64,000 bases of DNA, from NCBI RefSeq assembly GCF_028583425.1, contig NC_072796.1:143601464-143665463 (forward strand). The letters run 5' to 3'. Numbering within the stretch: the first letter of the stretch is position 1; each line of letters starts with the position of its first letter. A program made the translations under genes and the position numbers. This stretch comes from Eublepharis macularius. Its lineage: Eukaryota; Chordata; Lepidosauria; Squamata; Eublepharidae. The notes beneath the pieces were generated by a model, which saw only the letters and a list, made by a program, of their open reading frames with translations, searched no databases and was not told the origin of the DNA. Positions 55,365-64,000 of the stretch are shown in pieces.

Positions 55365-55565
55365 GCTAAATTAACAGCTGCCCATACATGCATTCTCTGT
55401 GGTGGCCCCCCACCTTGTGAAATAGCCTGCCTGAGAAAGTCAGGGCTTAGGAAAGCTCCCACTCTTTGGGCTGTTTGCAAGCTATGCAAAACTATGCAAA
55501 ACAGAAAGGTTTTTCACTCAGGAAATAGGGCCATGCTCTAAGAAATGGCTCAAAGAGGTCCTTTG
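55365..55565 (+). mobile_element. L2/CR1-like LINE fragment
   Basis: The same region as in 4560-4760, in diverged form (CTCTGTGGTGGCCCCCCACC, then AGGTTTTTCACTCAGGAAAT). Confidence 0.5.
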
Positions 55566-55574
55566 GCAAAGAGA

Positions 55575-56155
55575 CACTATTTTTATTTAATTTATTTATG
55601 TCATTTATAGTCTGCCTTTCTCACTGAGACTCAAGGTGGATTACACAGTGTGAGATTAGTACAAGCAGTATCAAGTATATTTCAATACAGTATCAAGGAC
55701 ATTTCATAAACAATACCATAGGGTAAATAGATACAAGTTTAAAAGACATATTAGCAAGAATCCAAGACAGAGTAGAAAAAATACTGAAGCAGAACATAAT
55801 AGATTCTGGGATTAACAGACAACATGAAGCACTGGTGGTACATAGGAGTACATATTTAAAGCAGCAGATAATACCTAAGGCAATATAGTGATGAAGTCTA
55901 TGGTCCCCAACTCATTAGCGAAGCATCTGAGACCCCCCTCCCTACAATACAGCCCTCCCATTTGAGTAAAAAGCCTTTTTGAATAGTTTGGTTTTGCATC
56001 GTTTACGGAAAGCCAGGAGAGTGGGGGCTCTTCTGACTTCCTCAGGCAGGTCGTTCCACAGGACAGGGGCCACCACAGAGAAAGCCCCCTTGCACGGGCT
56101 GCTGCAGACTTCACCTGTGTGCAGCGGGGCACCTGCGGAGACCTGTAGTTTCCAT
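55575..56155 (-). mobile_element. L2/CR1-like LINE 3' end
   Basis: The best-preserved copy of the family. The minus-strand translation includes AFSVVAPVLWNDLPEEVRRA and [20 protein letters not shown]. The 3' end is at 55575 (complement of ATAAATGACATAAATAAAT). Confidence 0.8.
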
Positions 56156-56334
56156 GTCATGTTTAATTACTTATGCTTTGTCTCAGCAATATTTCATCTC
56201 TACATGCTGGTTTTCAAACCGAAGTTTGTTTTTAAATGTATGCAACTCATATCCTATTGCATTGTACATTGAATGTTGTAGCTGCTGATCATATTGATTA
56301 ACACTGCTTAATCCACCTTGAATCTCAGTGAGAA

Positions 56335-56380
56335 AAATGGATGGATGGATGGATGGATGGACGGACGGACAGGCAGACGG
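56335..56380 (+). repeat. TGGA microsatellite
   Basis: About seven TGGA/CGGA units following a LINE-type 3' end (TTGAATCTCAGTGAGAAAAA). Confidence 0.85.
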
Positions 56381-56562
56381 AATGAATTTAGGCAAAATCG
56401 ATGTATTGTCAAAGGCTTTCACAGCCGGAGAACGATGGTTGTTGTGGATTTTCCGGGCTGTATAGCCGTGGTCTTGGCATTGTAGTTCCTGACGTTTCGT
56501 CAGCAGCTGTGACTGGCATCTTCAGAGGTGTAGCACCAAAAGAGACCCCCTCACCTCTGCAG

Positions 56563-56993
56563 GAGTATACCGCATACCCTGCAGCTGTGGACAAGTTTAC
56601 ATCGGGACCACACAGCGTAGCATCCAGACAAGAATAAAAGAACATGAAAGACACTGCAGACTTGGCCATCCAGAAAAATCAGCAGTGGCTGAACATAGCC
56701 TAACTCAAACAGGACACAGTATCCTATTCCAGGACACTAAAATACTGGACAACACTTTCAACTACTTTGTCAGATTGCACAGGGAAGCCATTGAAATTCA
56801 TAAGCATAAGCACAATTTCAACAGGAAAGAAGAGACCTTAAGAATGAATAGAGCATGGTTTCCAGTCCTGAAAAACATCAGGCTATCAAAATACTCTATA
56901 CCCAACAATAGCCCTGCAGAGAAGATTAGCATATCAAGCACCAATCCATATGCAAAACACCAGGCTATCAAAATACTCTATACCCAACAATAG
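56563..56993 (+). pseudogene. GIY-YIG endonuclease domain of a Penelope-like element
   Basis: The frame reads GVYRIPCSCGQVYIGTTQRS (GIY-YIG variant), then TRIKEHERHCRLG, AVAEHSLTQTGHSILF and AIEIHKHKHNFNRKEETLRM. These are the conserved Arg, His/Glu and Asn positions of Penelope endonucleases. The N-terminal RT is absent. It is interrupted at the duplicated segment. Confidence 0.82.
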
Positions 56994-57038
56994 CCCTGCA
57001 GAGAAGATTAGCATATCAAGCACCAATCCATATGCAAA
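56879..57038 (+). repeat. tandem duplication of about 80 bp
   Basis: The stretch beginning CAGGCTATCAAAATACTCTA occurs twice in a row (from 56879 and from 56962), nearly identical, just after the GIY-YIG domain. Confidence 0.85.
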
Positions 57039-57592
57039 AGAACCTCCTCAGGATACAGTGAAGCCTCCCTCCATTAGCATTCCACACCCTGGGAAACTCT
57101 TACAGGATGACTCAGCCCAAACCCACCTTCCTGAGTAGATATAAATTACCTGCCAACTTCTTTTCCACACTGTGACACTGAGAAATCTCTTTGTTTTGGT
57201 GCGACACCTCTGAAGATGCCAGTCACAGCTGCTGGCGAAATGTCAGGAACTACAATGCCATGACCACGGCAATACAGCTCAGAAAATCCACAACAACCAT
57301 TAGGCAAAATCATTCATAGCTTTTGAATTGGATGTCATCAAAATGTGGGTGACGTCGTCCCACTCCGTGTCTTGCCCTCCAAATCCTCTGGTGATGCCAC
57401 AGAGGCCTTAAGACGCTGCCTGGCAGCCGCAATCAAATGGCTGAAAACAGCTGAACAAACGGAAGCTGAACCCAGAAGCAAAGATGACGGGGAAGGCAGA
57501 GATCTTGAAGGGCGTTGTGCTCCCCACATCTGATGGGGCGCATTTGAACCTTGCAGACTCTATTAAGAGCCTGGTGTAGGTATACTTGATCT

Positions 57593-58009
57593 TGTCAGGT
57601 CCAGTATATATCTAAACTGTACTGACTCCATTTTCTAATGCTTCTAGTGTTTAAGTGCTTTCTCCCCAGGTGCACCGGTTCCCAGGCAGCATTCCCACCA
57701 GAGGAGATTGTTGTGTCTAACACCGTTCCACCAAGCATTGGCCTTGAAGGAGAGCAGCTTCCCAGGACTGAAAGATGTTGTTTTGAGAACTGTGGGGGGA
57801 GGCTGTTCCAGATGGGTATTGTTACTCTGTATCCTATGCTTGCTCTTCATTGGTAACAATGATCATGTACCATCCTGAGTCTCCTATTCAGGACAGTGGA
57901 CTATAATGGACCTTTTCTGCAATAAAACTTCTTTTGCCAGACACTGGACTTATTCTTGCTTCTAAAAGGGAACCTTGCAGAGAGTGCCTTATCTAGCCAC
58001 AGTCTGACA
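57593..58009 (+). repeat. 5' LTR of chromovirus copy 2
   Basis: 417 bp, TGTCAGG...TCTGACA. It is clearly diverged from the copy 1 LTRs (for example TATATCTAAACTG versus TATATGAACTG), so it is a separate lineage. It has an AATAAA at about 57922-57927. Confidence 0.93.
57849..57859 (+). other. LTR segment complementary to primer site, copy 2
   Basis: ATTGGTAACAA, exactly complementary to 58012-58022, as in copy 1. Both halves are conserved between diverged copies. Confidence 0.55.
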
Positions 58010-58011
58010 TT

Positions 58012-58022
58012 TTGTTACCAAT
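58012..58022 (+). other. primer-binding site, self-priming type, copy 2
   Basis: TTGTTACCAAT two bases after the LTR and one base before the gag ATG. No tRNA-type TGG start. Confidence 0.55.
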
Positions 58023-58023
58023 C

Positions 58024-60696
58024 ATGCCTGAGTCGGGCCCAGCGGAATCCAAGGTAGTCCCGGACAGGGATCCTTTGTTTGATCCGTATGCGTCCCCCGA
58101 CAGTCAAACAGTGCAACCCCAAGAATCGCAGGTGCCAGCCAGGGCTAGTGCTTCGACGCCTACACCGCCTCTCATCGACCTCAGCAGTGAGGGGACAAGG
58201 CCGAGGGCTACAGCTCTTCCCTTGCTCTCGCTACCCACCCCGTCGGAGTGGGGAGCCCGACCCCGAGAAACACGGGAGCGCCGGGCCGGAGGGCTACATC
58301 CAAGAGTTTCGATGGACGGGCGCCGAAGCCTAGAGACGGTCCCTGAGCTGGACAGCAGCCAACTGTGGCTGTTTTGGAACCGGACGACCGAACGGACGGA
58401 CGGGAATACATCTCACCGCGGCGCCCTGAGTTGGGATTATTCGGAACTTGCCCCGTGGAAAGAGCCAACGGAAGTTCCTGAGCAAAGTTGGGTGCAAATA
58501 CAAAGCCGTACCCATGCTGTAGACTCCGGCATCTCGGCCGTGACGGGCCTAGCCAAAGGAATTCTAGCAGCGAGATCGCGAGTCGATCAAGGCGATCCTC
58601 CGCCCTGGGGGCCGTTTTCCCCGGTGAGTACAACTGAGGGAGGTTCCGTGATGGGGCAACCGGATCCTAGCCGAATGCAACAGTTGGAAGCCAGACTGAT
58701 CGATATGGAGGAAAGTTTGGCTCATGCCATTCACCTAATCTCGTCAATGGGGGCAGGAGAGAGAATCTCGCCTGAAGAAATGGCGATACAAATTGCCACC
58801 CTTCAAAGTGTCATGTCCTATCCAGTGGAGGGCGACCCGCAGCAGCCGCTACCTTCGGGAGAGGAGGAAACCTACCCTGAAGAACCGGGAGAATCGCCCG
58901 CGGAACACCCTGGACTAAACGAAACTCCGCCGAGCGGGGATACTCCAGCTGAGGTGCCCGGAGAGACTCCAACGGAACCCCCTAAATTGGACGGGGATCC
59001 GTCTCCCGAGGAGACTCCAGCGGAGGAGCCAAGAGAAGGAGAGGGACCAACCCGTCCAACCGAGACGACAGTGATACACCCTCCCGCTTCTCCAACAACA
59101 GTTCGGCCGGGTCAGACGGAAGAACTCCCGGCCCCTTCTGAGGAGGAATTACCGCAACGACCGCTAGAAGTGGTTCCTATTCAGCAAACCTCGGGGGAAG
59201 TTCTACCTGCGCCACAAGACCAGCCTGTGCGTCCCAGAGACACGACGCCAAGAGGGGCAAGCCCGCGCGGCCCACCACCCATTAAGCCTTCGCCGCTGCG
59301 GCCCCTTCCGCTTCGACCACAACTAACCCCGCCGCTGCAGCCGATACGTTTGCCACTGGAGCAGCCCGTAAGACCACCTCCGAACCAACCGATGGGGCCT
59401 ACACCACTACGACCCCACCAACCCACCCCTCAGCGGCCGATCATTACTCCGCCGCACCGGCCTCAACTGCAAACACCTCAACCGCTACGGCCAGCACCTC
59501 CTGCATTGCCACCAGCCAGACCGAGATTGCAGCCGCCTGCCCGACCCAGACTGCCGCCACCAGCCCAGCCGAGAGCACCACCACCAGCCCAGCCGAGAGC
59601 ACCACCACCAGCCCAGCCGAGAGCACCACCGCCAGCCCAGCCGAGGCCGCTACCCCCGGCTCAACCGGTGATGCCGCCGCCAGCGCAACCAGCACCGCTA
59701 GCACAACCGGGTCCCCCCATACCTCAAGTGCCATTGATGCTTCCGGCGGACTTCTACCCAGCACCGGCTCCGAGGCAAGACCTCCCAATGGGTTGGGTGA
59801 AACTGGAAGCCACTTTTGATGGGGATCCCTCCAAACTGGGCTTTTTTCTAGTGCAAGTTGTGCAATTCTTCAACCGGTGGGGACACCTCTTCGGCAGCGA
59901 GGCCAGCCAAATTGAACATCTCGGCTCCCGCTTACAAGGGAAAGCAGCGGACTGGTACGTAGGACTATATAATATCGGGGCCCCAGAACTCGATACTCTC
60001 CAGGGGTTGGTAGATGCTATTAGAGCACAATATGAAGACCCCTTAGAGGAAACCAGGGCCCGAACAGAATTGCAGGCCATTAAACAGGGCAGCATGTCAG
60101 CGAGAGACTATATCACGAAATTCCGACAATTGGCTGCCAAATGCCCTAGGTGTGAGGAGTCCACCAAAATCATCCTGTTCAAGCAAGGACTAAACCCGAG
60201 ACTTTTGGACAGAGCTCTCATGCAGGACAATCCCCCTACCTTGTTGGGTTGGATCCAACTTGCATGCGAAGTTGAGAATCGCATTTTGGAAGTCCGTTTG
60301 GTTGAACAACAACAACAAACGGGACAAAGAAGACCCTTGACTTTGCAGAAGGGAGGACGGGGAGCTGGGTACGCCACCCGTGGAGCGAGAGATGCTAGAT
60401 GGCAACAAGGGCTGTGTTTGCAATGCGGACAAGCCGGTCACTTTGCAGCACAATGCCCCTACCGGCCTGTGCAAAGACCTCCGCTTCAACTAAGGCGCCC
60501 AACCCTTGCTCCATTTCCTACTCTCCAACGCCCGATTCCCGCACCTCGAGCGAACAGAGGCCGCGGCGCTTCCCAAAGGCCCGCCTCAGAGAGGGGACTA
60601 GAAGCGGAAGAAGTTATGGAATACGACCCCGCTTCCCCAAACGCAGAAGTCAATCCAGAGAGCCCCCAGTCGGGAAACGAGATGGATCTGTCATAA
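58024..60696 (+). CDS. gag: Gag polyprotein, copy 2
   Basis: An 890-residue open frame from the ATG 15 nt after the LTR. Residues 1-230 are acidic and unknown, ending in a likely coiled coil ([20 protein letters not shown]). About 250-588 is a Pro/Glu-rich spacer with an AQPRAPPP repeat. From about 589 is the capsid-type domain of Ty3/gypsy Gag ([20 protein letters not shown], then [19 protein letters not shown]). A CCHC knuckle is at about 798-811 ([14 protein letters not shown]). It would form virus-like particles in the cytoplasm and bind element RNA. It is about twice the usual length for this group owing to the N-terminal extension. It ends in TAA just after a -1 slippery site. Confidence 0.9.
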   Translation: MPESGPAESKVVPDRDPLFDPYASPDSQTVQPQESQVPARASASTPTPPLIDLSSEGTRPRATALPLLSLPTPSEWGARPRETRERRAGGLHPRVSMDGRRSLETVPELDSSQLWLFWNRTTERTDGNTSHRGALSWDYSELAPWKEPTEVPEQSWVQIQSRTHAVDSGISAVTGLAKGILAARSRVDQGDPPPWGPFSPVSTTEGGSVMGQPDPSRMQQLEARLIDMEESLAHAIHLISSMGAGERISPEEMAIQIATLQSVMSYPVEGDPQQPLPSGEEETYPEEPGESPAEHPGLNETPPSGDTPAEVPGETPTEPPKLDGDPSPEETPAEEPREGEGPTRPTETTVIHPPASPTTVRPGQTEELPAPSEEELPQRPLEVVPIQQTSGEVLPAPQDQPVRPRDTTPRGASPRGPPPIKPSPLRPLPLRPQLTPPLQPIRLPLEQPVRPPPNQPMGPTPLRPHQPTPQRPIITPPHRPQLQTPQPLRPAPPALPPARPRLQPPARPRLPPPAQPRAPPPAQPRAPPPAQPRAPPPAQPRPLPPAQPVMPPPAQPAPLAQPGPPIPQVPLMLPADFYPAPAPRQDLPMGWVKLEATFDGDPSKLGFFLVQVVQFFNRWGHLFGSEASQIEHLGSRLQGKAADWYVGLYNIGAPELDTLQGLVDAIRAQYEDPLEETRARTELQAIKQGSMSARDYITKFRQLAAKCPRCEESTKIILFKQGLNPRLLDRALMQDNPPTLLGWIQLACEVENRILEVRLVEQQQQTGQRRPLTLQKGGRGAGYATRGARDARWQQGLCLQCGQAGHFAAQCPYRPVQRPPLQLRRPTLAPFPTLQRPIPAPRANRGRGASQRPASERGLEAEEVMEYDPASPNAEVNPESPQSGNEMDLS
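59557..59645 (+). repeat. 24-bp tandem repeat within gag
   Basis: About 3.5 copies of a 24-bp unit encoding PPAQPRAP. Copies of AQP also occur further on. It lies in the proline-rich spacer just before the capsid domain. Confidence 0.85.
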
Positions 60697-60717
60697 AAGG
60701 GCCCAAACGACAGATCC
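60672..60717 (+). promoter_or_regulatory. -1 frameshift signal between gag and pol, copy 2
   Basis: Slippery heptamer G GGA AAC (60672-60678) in the gag frame, a 5-nt spacer, then a 9-bp perfect stem 60684-60692 with 60709-60717 around a 16-nt loop containing GGGCCC. The gag stop (60694-60696) lies in the loop. The pol frame is -1 relative to gag and open across this point. Confidence 0.8.
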
Positions 60718-63700
60718 GCCCCAAGCCCGTTCCTGCACCGAACCGGCCACCTGGGTCCATTTTATTCATGCCCGTGACTCTGATCAACCCAGAGAGAAAA
60801 ATGCACATTCGGGTGCAAGCTCTAATCGACTCGGGCTGCTCAAGAGACATCATAGCCCCTGCTCTAGTTAATGGACTGGTTTTACCAACTCGGGATTTAC
60901 AAAATCCAGTAATCTTTGAACAAATGGATGGTACCAACATGAATCCGGTTACAACTGAAACCATCCCGGTGATCACAGGCATGGGACAACATTGGGAGAA
61001 GAGGTCCTTTGTCATCAGCTCTACTGCCAATTACCCGTTAATCCTAGGCAGCAAATGGCTATGTGATCACAACCCCTACATAGACTGGGCACAGGGATGC
61101 ATTACCTTCAGTCACGCCAACTGTGAAAATCACCGTTGGAATCAAAACTGGGGCGAAGACCCTACTCAGAAAGAAAAGGCCCTCCCTACCCAAGAAGAAG
61201 TCAACCAAATACCCGAACCTTACTGGCCTTTTCTAAACGCTTTCTCGGAGGAGGAAGCGGACACTCTACCCCCGCATCGACGAACGGACTGTGCGGTGGA
61301 AATTTTACCAGGAGCCTCGCTACCCAAAGGGAGACTCTACCCCATGAGTCTCCATGAACGCGAAGAGCTCCGGAAATTCATCGACACCAACCTTCAATGT
61401 GGGTTCATCCGCCCAGCCTCTAGCCCCCACGCCGCTCCGGTCCTCTTCGTAAAAAAGAAGGATGGGGGACTCAGACTCTGCACGGATTTCCGAGGACTGA
61501 ACGCAGTGTCCACCAACAACGCCTATCCTCTACCGCTCATCCGAGACCTTCTCAACGTCGTGGCCCAAGGTAAGATCTTTACGAAATTAGATCTAAAAGA
61601 TGCCTACTTCCACGTTCGTATCAAGGCAGGGGATGAGTGGAAAACCGCGTTTAATACGCCCCTCGGACAATATGAATACTTAGTTATGCCCTTTGGATTG
61701 ACGGGAGCCCCATCTGTATTCATGTCCATGATAAACGAAGTTCTACACGAATTTCTGTACAAAGGGGTGGTGGTGTACCTTGATGATGTTTTAATTTATT
61801 CGGACACCGAGGAAGAACATGTTCAAATGGTACAAAAGGTCCTAGCCACCTTGATGAGGAATAAACTGCCCATCAAATTGTCCAAATGTGAATTCCATAA
61901 AACAGAACTCACTTACCTTGGGTATTGTATCTCCCAAGAGGGTCTGAAAATGGATCCAGCCAAAATACAGGCGATACAAGATTGGCAAACGCCCACCACC
62001 CGCAAAGAACTGCAATCCTTCCTGGGTTTTGCCAACTTTTATAGAGACTTCATAGCAAATTTCGCCCAAATCACGCTCCCCTTAACAGAACTGCTGAAAA
62101 CCAAAGATAAAGGGGACCAAGCTAAGAAACCCTCTTCCAAATTACAATGGACCCCCGATTGCCAAACGGCTTTCGACTGCCTAAAAGAACAATTTGTAAC
62201 AGAACCCATCCTCTCCCACCCCAACGAACAATCCCCCTTCATAGTACAGGTCGACGCCAGCAATACGGCGATAGGGGGGGTTTTGCTACAGAAGGGGGAG
62301 GATGGGAAATTGCGTCCTTGTGCGTTCTTGTCTAGAAAATTTTCTGCAGCGGAAAGGAATTGGAATGTGTGGGAGAAGGAGGCCTTTGCAGTAAAAGCAG
62401 CTCTTACTAACTGGAGACATTGGCTGGAGGGGGCGCGATACCCTTTTGAGGTCTGGACAGACCATAAAAATTTGGAGGCCCTCCGGAGCCCACGCAGACT
62501 GAATGCCAAGCAATTGCGGTGGGCGGAATTCTTTTCGAAATTCAACTTCACTCTAAATTATCTCCCGGGCAAAACTAACTTTCTGGCGGACGCCCTATCG
62601 CGCATGCCCCAACATAAGAGCAAACGGGCGGAGACGGTCGACACGGTCTTCTCGCCTAAGCAACTTGGGGGCGTGGTGACTACTCGCAGCCGCGCCAAAC
62701 AGCCCCTCCCAGCCAACCAGGAATGGAAATCGAAACTTAAAGCTGAAATAGAGAAGGAGGGGGATAGAGCTCCGCGGAGCAAACTGACCCAATCCCCACA
62801 AGGGGATTGGTTGGCCGGGGGCAAGTTGTATGTCCCAGACAGCCTCCGACTGGAAATTTTGCAGCGCTGTCATGATGCTCCCACTGCTGGACATTATGGG
62901 TATCTAAAAACTTTGCATCTCGTCCAAAGACAATTCTGGTGGCCGGGCATGCGCAAAGACATTTCCCAATACGTTAGTTCCTGTCCTGTTTGCCTCAGCG
63001 CCAAAACCAGGAAAGGGAAGCCTCCGGGTCTCCTGCAACCATTGGAAACACCAAACAGACCCTGGGAAGTAATATCCATGGATTTTATTACTGATCTACC
63101 TATCTCAAAAGGACATAATTGTATTTTAGTGGTGGTAGATCTGTTCTCCAAACAAGCACATTTTATCCCCTGTACTGCTATACCCTCCGCGCGAAAGCTA
63201 GCGGATCTGTTTTTAAAACACATCGTGAAATTACATTCTTTTCCGTCCAAGGTGATTTCGGATCGCGGCGGACAGTTCGTTGCCAACTTCTGGCGGGAGC
63301 TTTTGAAAATGTTGAATATTGAACAAGGCATCAGTTCAAGCCACCACCCACAAACCGACGGACAATCCGAAAAGACTAACCAAATTTTAGAACAATTTCT
63401 TCGTTGCTACATTAATTTTCAACAAGATAATTGGGTGGACCTTCTCCCCCTAGCCGAATTCTCCTATAACAACAGTGTACACGCTTCAACGGGAGAGGCT
63501 CCATTCAAAATCGTGTACGGGACTCACTTCGATCCCTTCCCGTTAGACGCACCCCCTCTCCATTCCTCTAAACTGCCAGATGTATCTTCATGGTGGGGGG
63601 AGGCGGCGCAGCAATGGACTCTTATTAAGAAACACCTTGAAAAAGCCAAACTGGATTACAAAAAATACGCAGATCGCCATCGTGTGGCCGAATGGGAATT

Positions 63701-64000
63701 ACAACCTGGAGATCATGTGTATATTTCCACAAAGAACCTAAAGCTAGCTCAAACCAGCCGCAAACTCGCTCTAAAATTCCTGGGACCTTTTCCTGTGCGC
63801 AAAATAATAAATAAGGTAACTGTTGCTGTAACTTTGCCTAAAAACCTGCGCCATGTGCATGATACGTTCCACGTCAGCCTTCTAAAAAGAGCTCCCACCG
63901 ACAACAAATGGCACATCAAAGCTCCACCCATTCCCACTTTGATTGACGACCAAATACACTATGAGGTACAACAAATCTTGGACTCTAAGCTCAAGCGAAA
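60678..64000 (+). CDS. pol: Pol polyprotein (PR-RT-RNase H-IN-chromodomain), copy 2, partial
   Basis: The -1 frame after the slippery site, with no stop to the window end. Protease DSG at 60828-60836. RT: LDLKDAYFHVRI near 61.59 kb gives the first catalytic Asp, and YLDD at 61776-61787 the other two. RNase H: VQVDASN with Asp at 62253. Integrase: H2C2 finger ([16 protein letters not shown]), then catalytic Asp 63081, Asp 63261 and Glu 63369, with 35 residues between the last two (DDX35E). Then the GPF/Y module ([10 protein letters not shown]) and the start of a chromodomain ([13 protein letters not shown]) at the window edge. It supplies copying and integration for this family and could act on copy 1 in trans. 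Confidence 0.9.

Larger units (their letters stand above)
56388..57311 (+). mobile_element. Penelope-like element with GIY-YIG remnant
   Basis: A 12-bp duplication (TTAGGCAAAATC, 56388-56399 and 57300-57311) encloses a 900-bp element. Inverted arms of about 110 bp (from 56435 and ending 57299) carry GTTGTGGATTTTCCGGGCTG and its complement. The left end has an extra 35-nt tail (56400-56434). The interior encodes the end of a Penelope polymerase. RT is missing, so the copy cannot move on its own. Confidence 0.82.
57593..64000 (+). mobile_element. chromodomain Ty3/gypsy LTR retrotransposon, copy 2 (cut by window end)
   Basis: 5' LTR, gag and pol of the same family as copy 1. No stop was found in gag or in the pol frame up to 64000. 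It lacks the copy 1 deletion and the L1 insertion. The chromodomain, polypurine tract and 3' LTR lie beyond the window. Potentially coding-competent. Confidence 0.92.

Noticed and set aside
57593..64000. Copy 2 as an endogenous retrovirus with env
   Set aside because: The pol end leads into a chromodomain, as in copy 1, and copy 1 has no env between pol and the polypurine tract.

Overview
The window looks like nuclear DNA of a squamate reptile (lizard or gecko type). The evidence is the repeat mix: tRNA-derived Sauria-type SINEs, CR1, L2-like, L1 and BovB/RTE LINEs, Penelope-like elements, palindromic MITEs and a chromodomain Ty3/gypsy element, together with vertebrate-style split genes. No bacterial or organellar genes, operons, CRISPR arrays, rRNA or functional tRNA genes are seen.

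One host gene dominates. A WD-repeat protein gene, most like vertebrate WDR97, runs on the minus strand from about 53.4 kb down to 8.4 kb. I resolved 25 coding exons with matching splice sites and phases. They total 4497 nt (1498 codons plus stop). The 5' end with the start codon is not identified. The N-terminal half (exons at 53.4-39.0 kb) is a series of WD repeats. The middle (35.9-30.3 kb) is a set of short phase-0 exons rich in Ser, Glu and Pro. The C-terminal part (30.0-8.4 kb) is mostly helical and charged.

Region by region: 1-8.3 kb is non-coding on present evidence, with a Sauria SINE, a palindromic MITE, an L2-like LINE tail and a CpG island at 5.48-6.30 kb, probably the promoter of an unidentified neighbour. 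8.4-20 kb holds the 3' exons of the WD gene among MITEs and LINE/SINE pieces. 20.4-28.4 kb is a chromodomain Ty3/gypsy retrotransposon (copy 1) lying in a 10 kb intron. It is inserted into a CR1 copy and itself carries a 1.5 kb L1-derived element that has ORF1 but no ORF2. 28.4-53.4 kb holds the remaining exons, SINEs and a nested L1 within an inverted-repeat retroelement. 53.5-57.6 kb is repeats, including a Penelope-like element with a GIY-YIG endonuclease fragment. 57.6-64.0 kb is a second chromovirus copy (copy 2), open in both reading frames as far as the window goes and cut by the window end.

The best candidates for new biology are in the chromovirus. Both copies carry a compact -1 frameshift signal at the gag end (slippery heptamer, 5-nt spacer, 9-bp stem). 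Both also carry an 11-nt match between the LTR and the primer-binding region that suggests self-priming. Copy 1 has identical LTRs around a badly broken interior, which suggests that a dead template was copied in trans.
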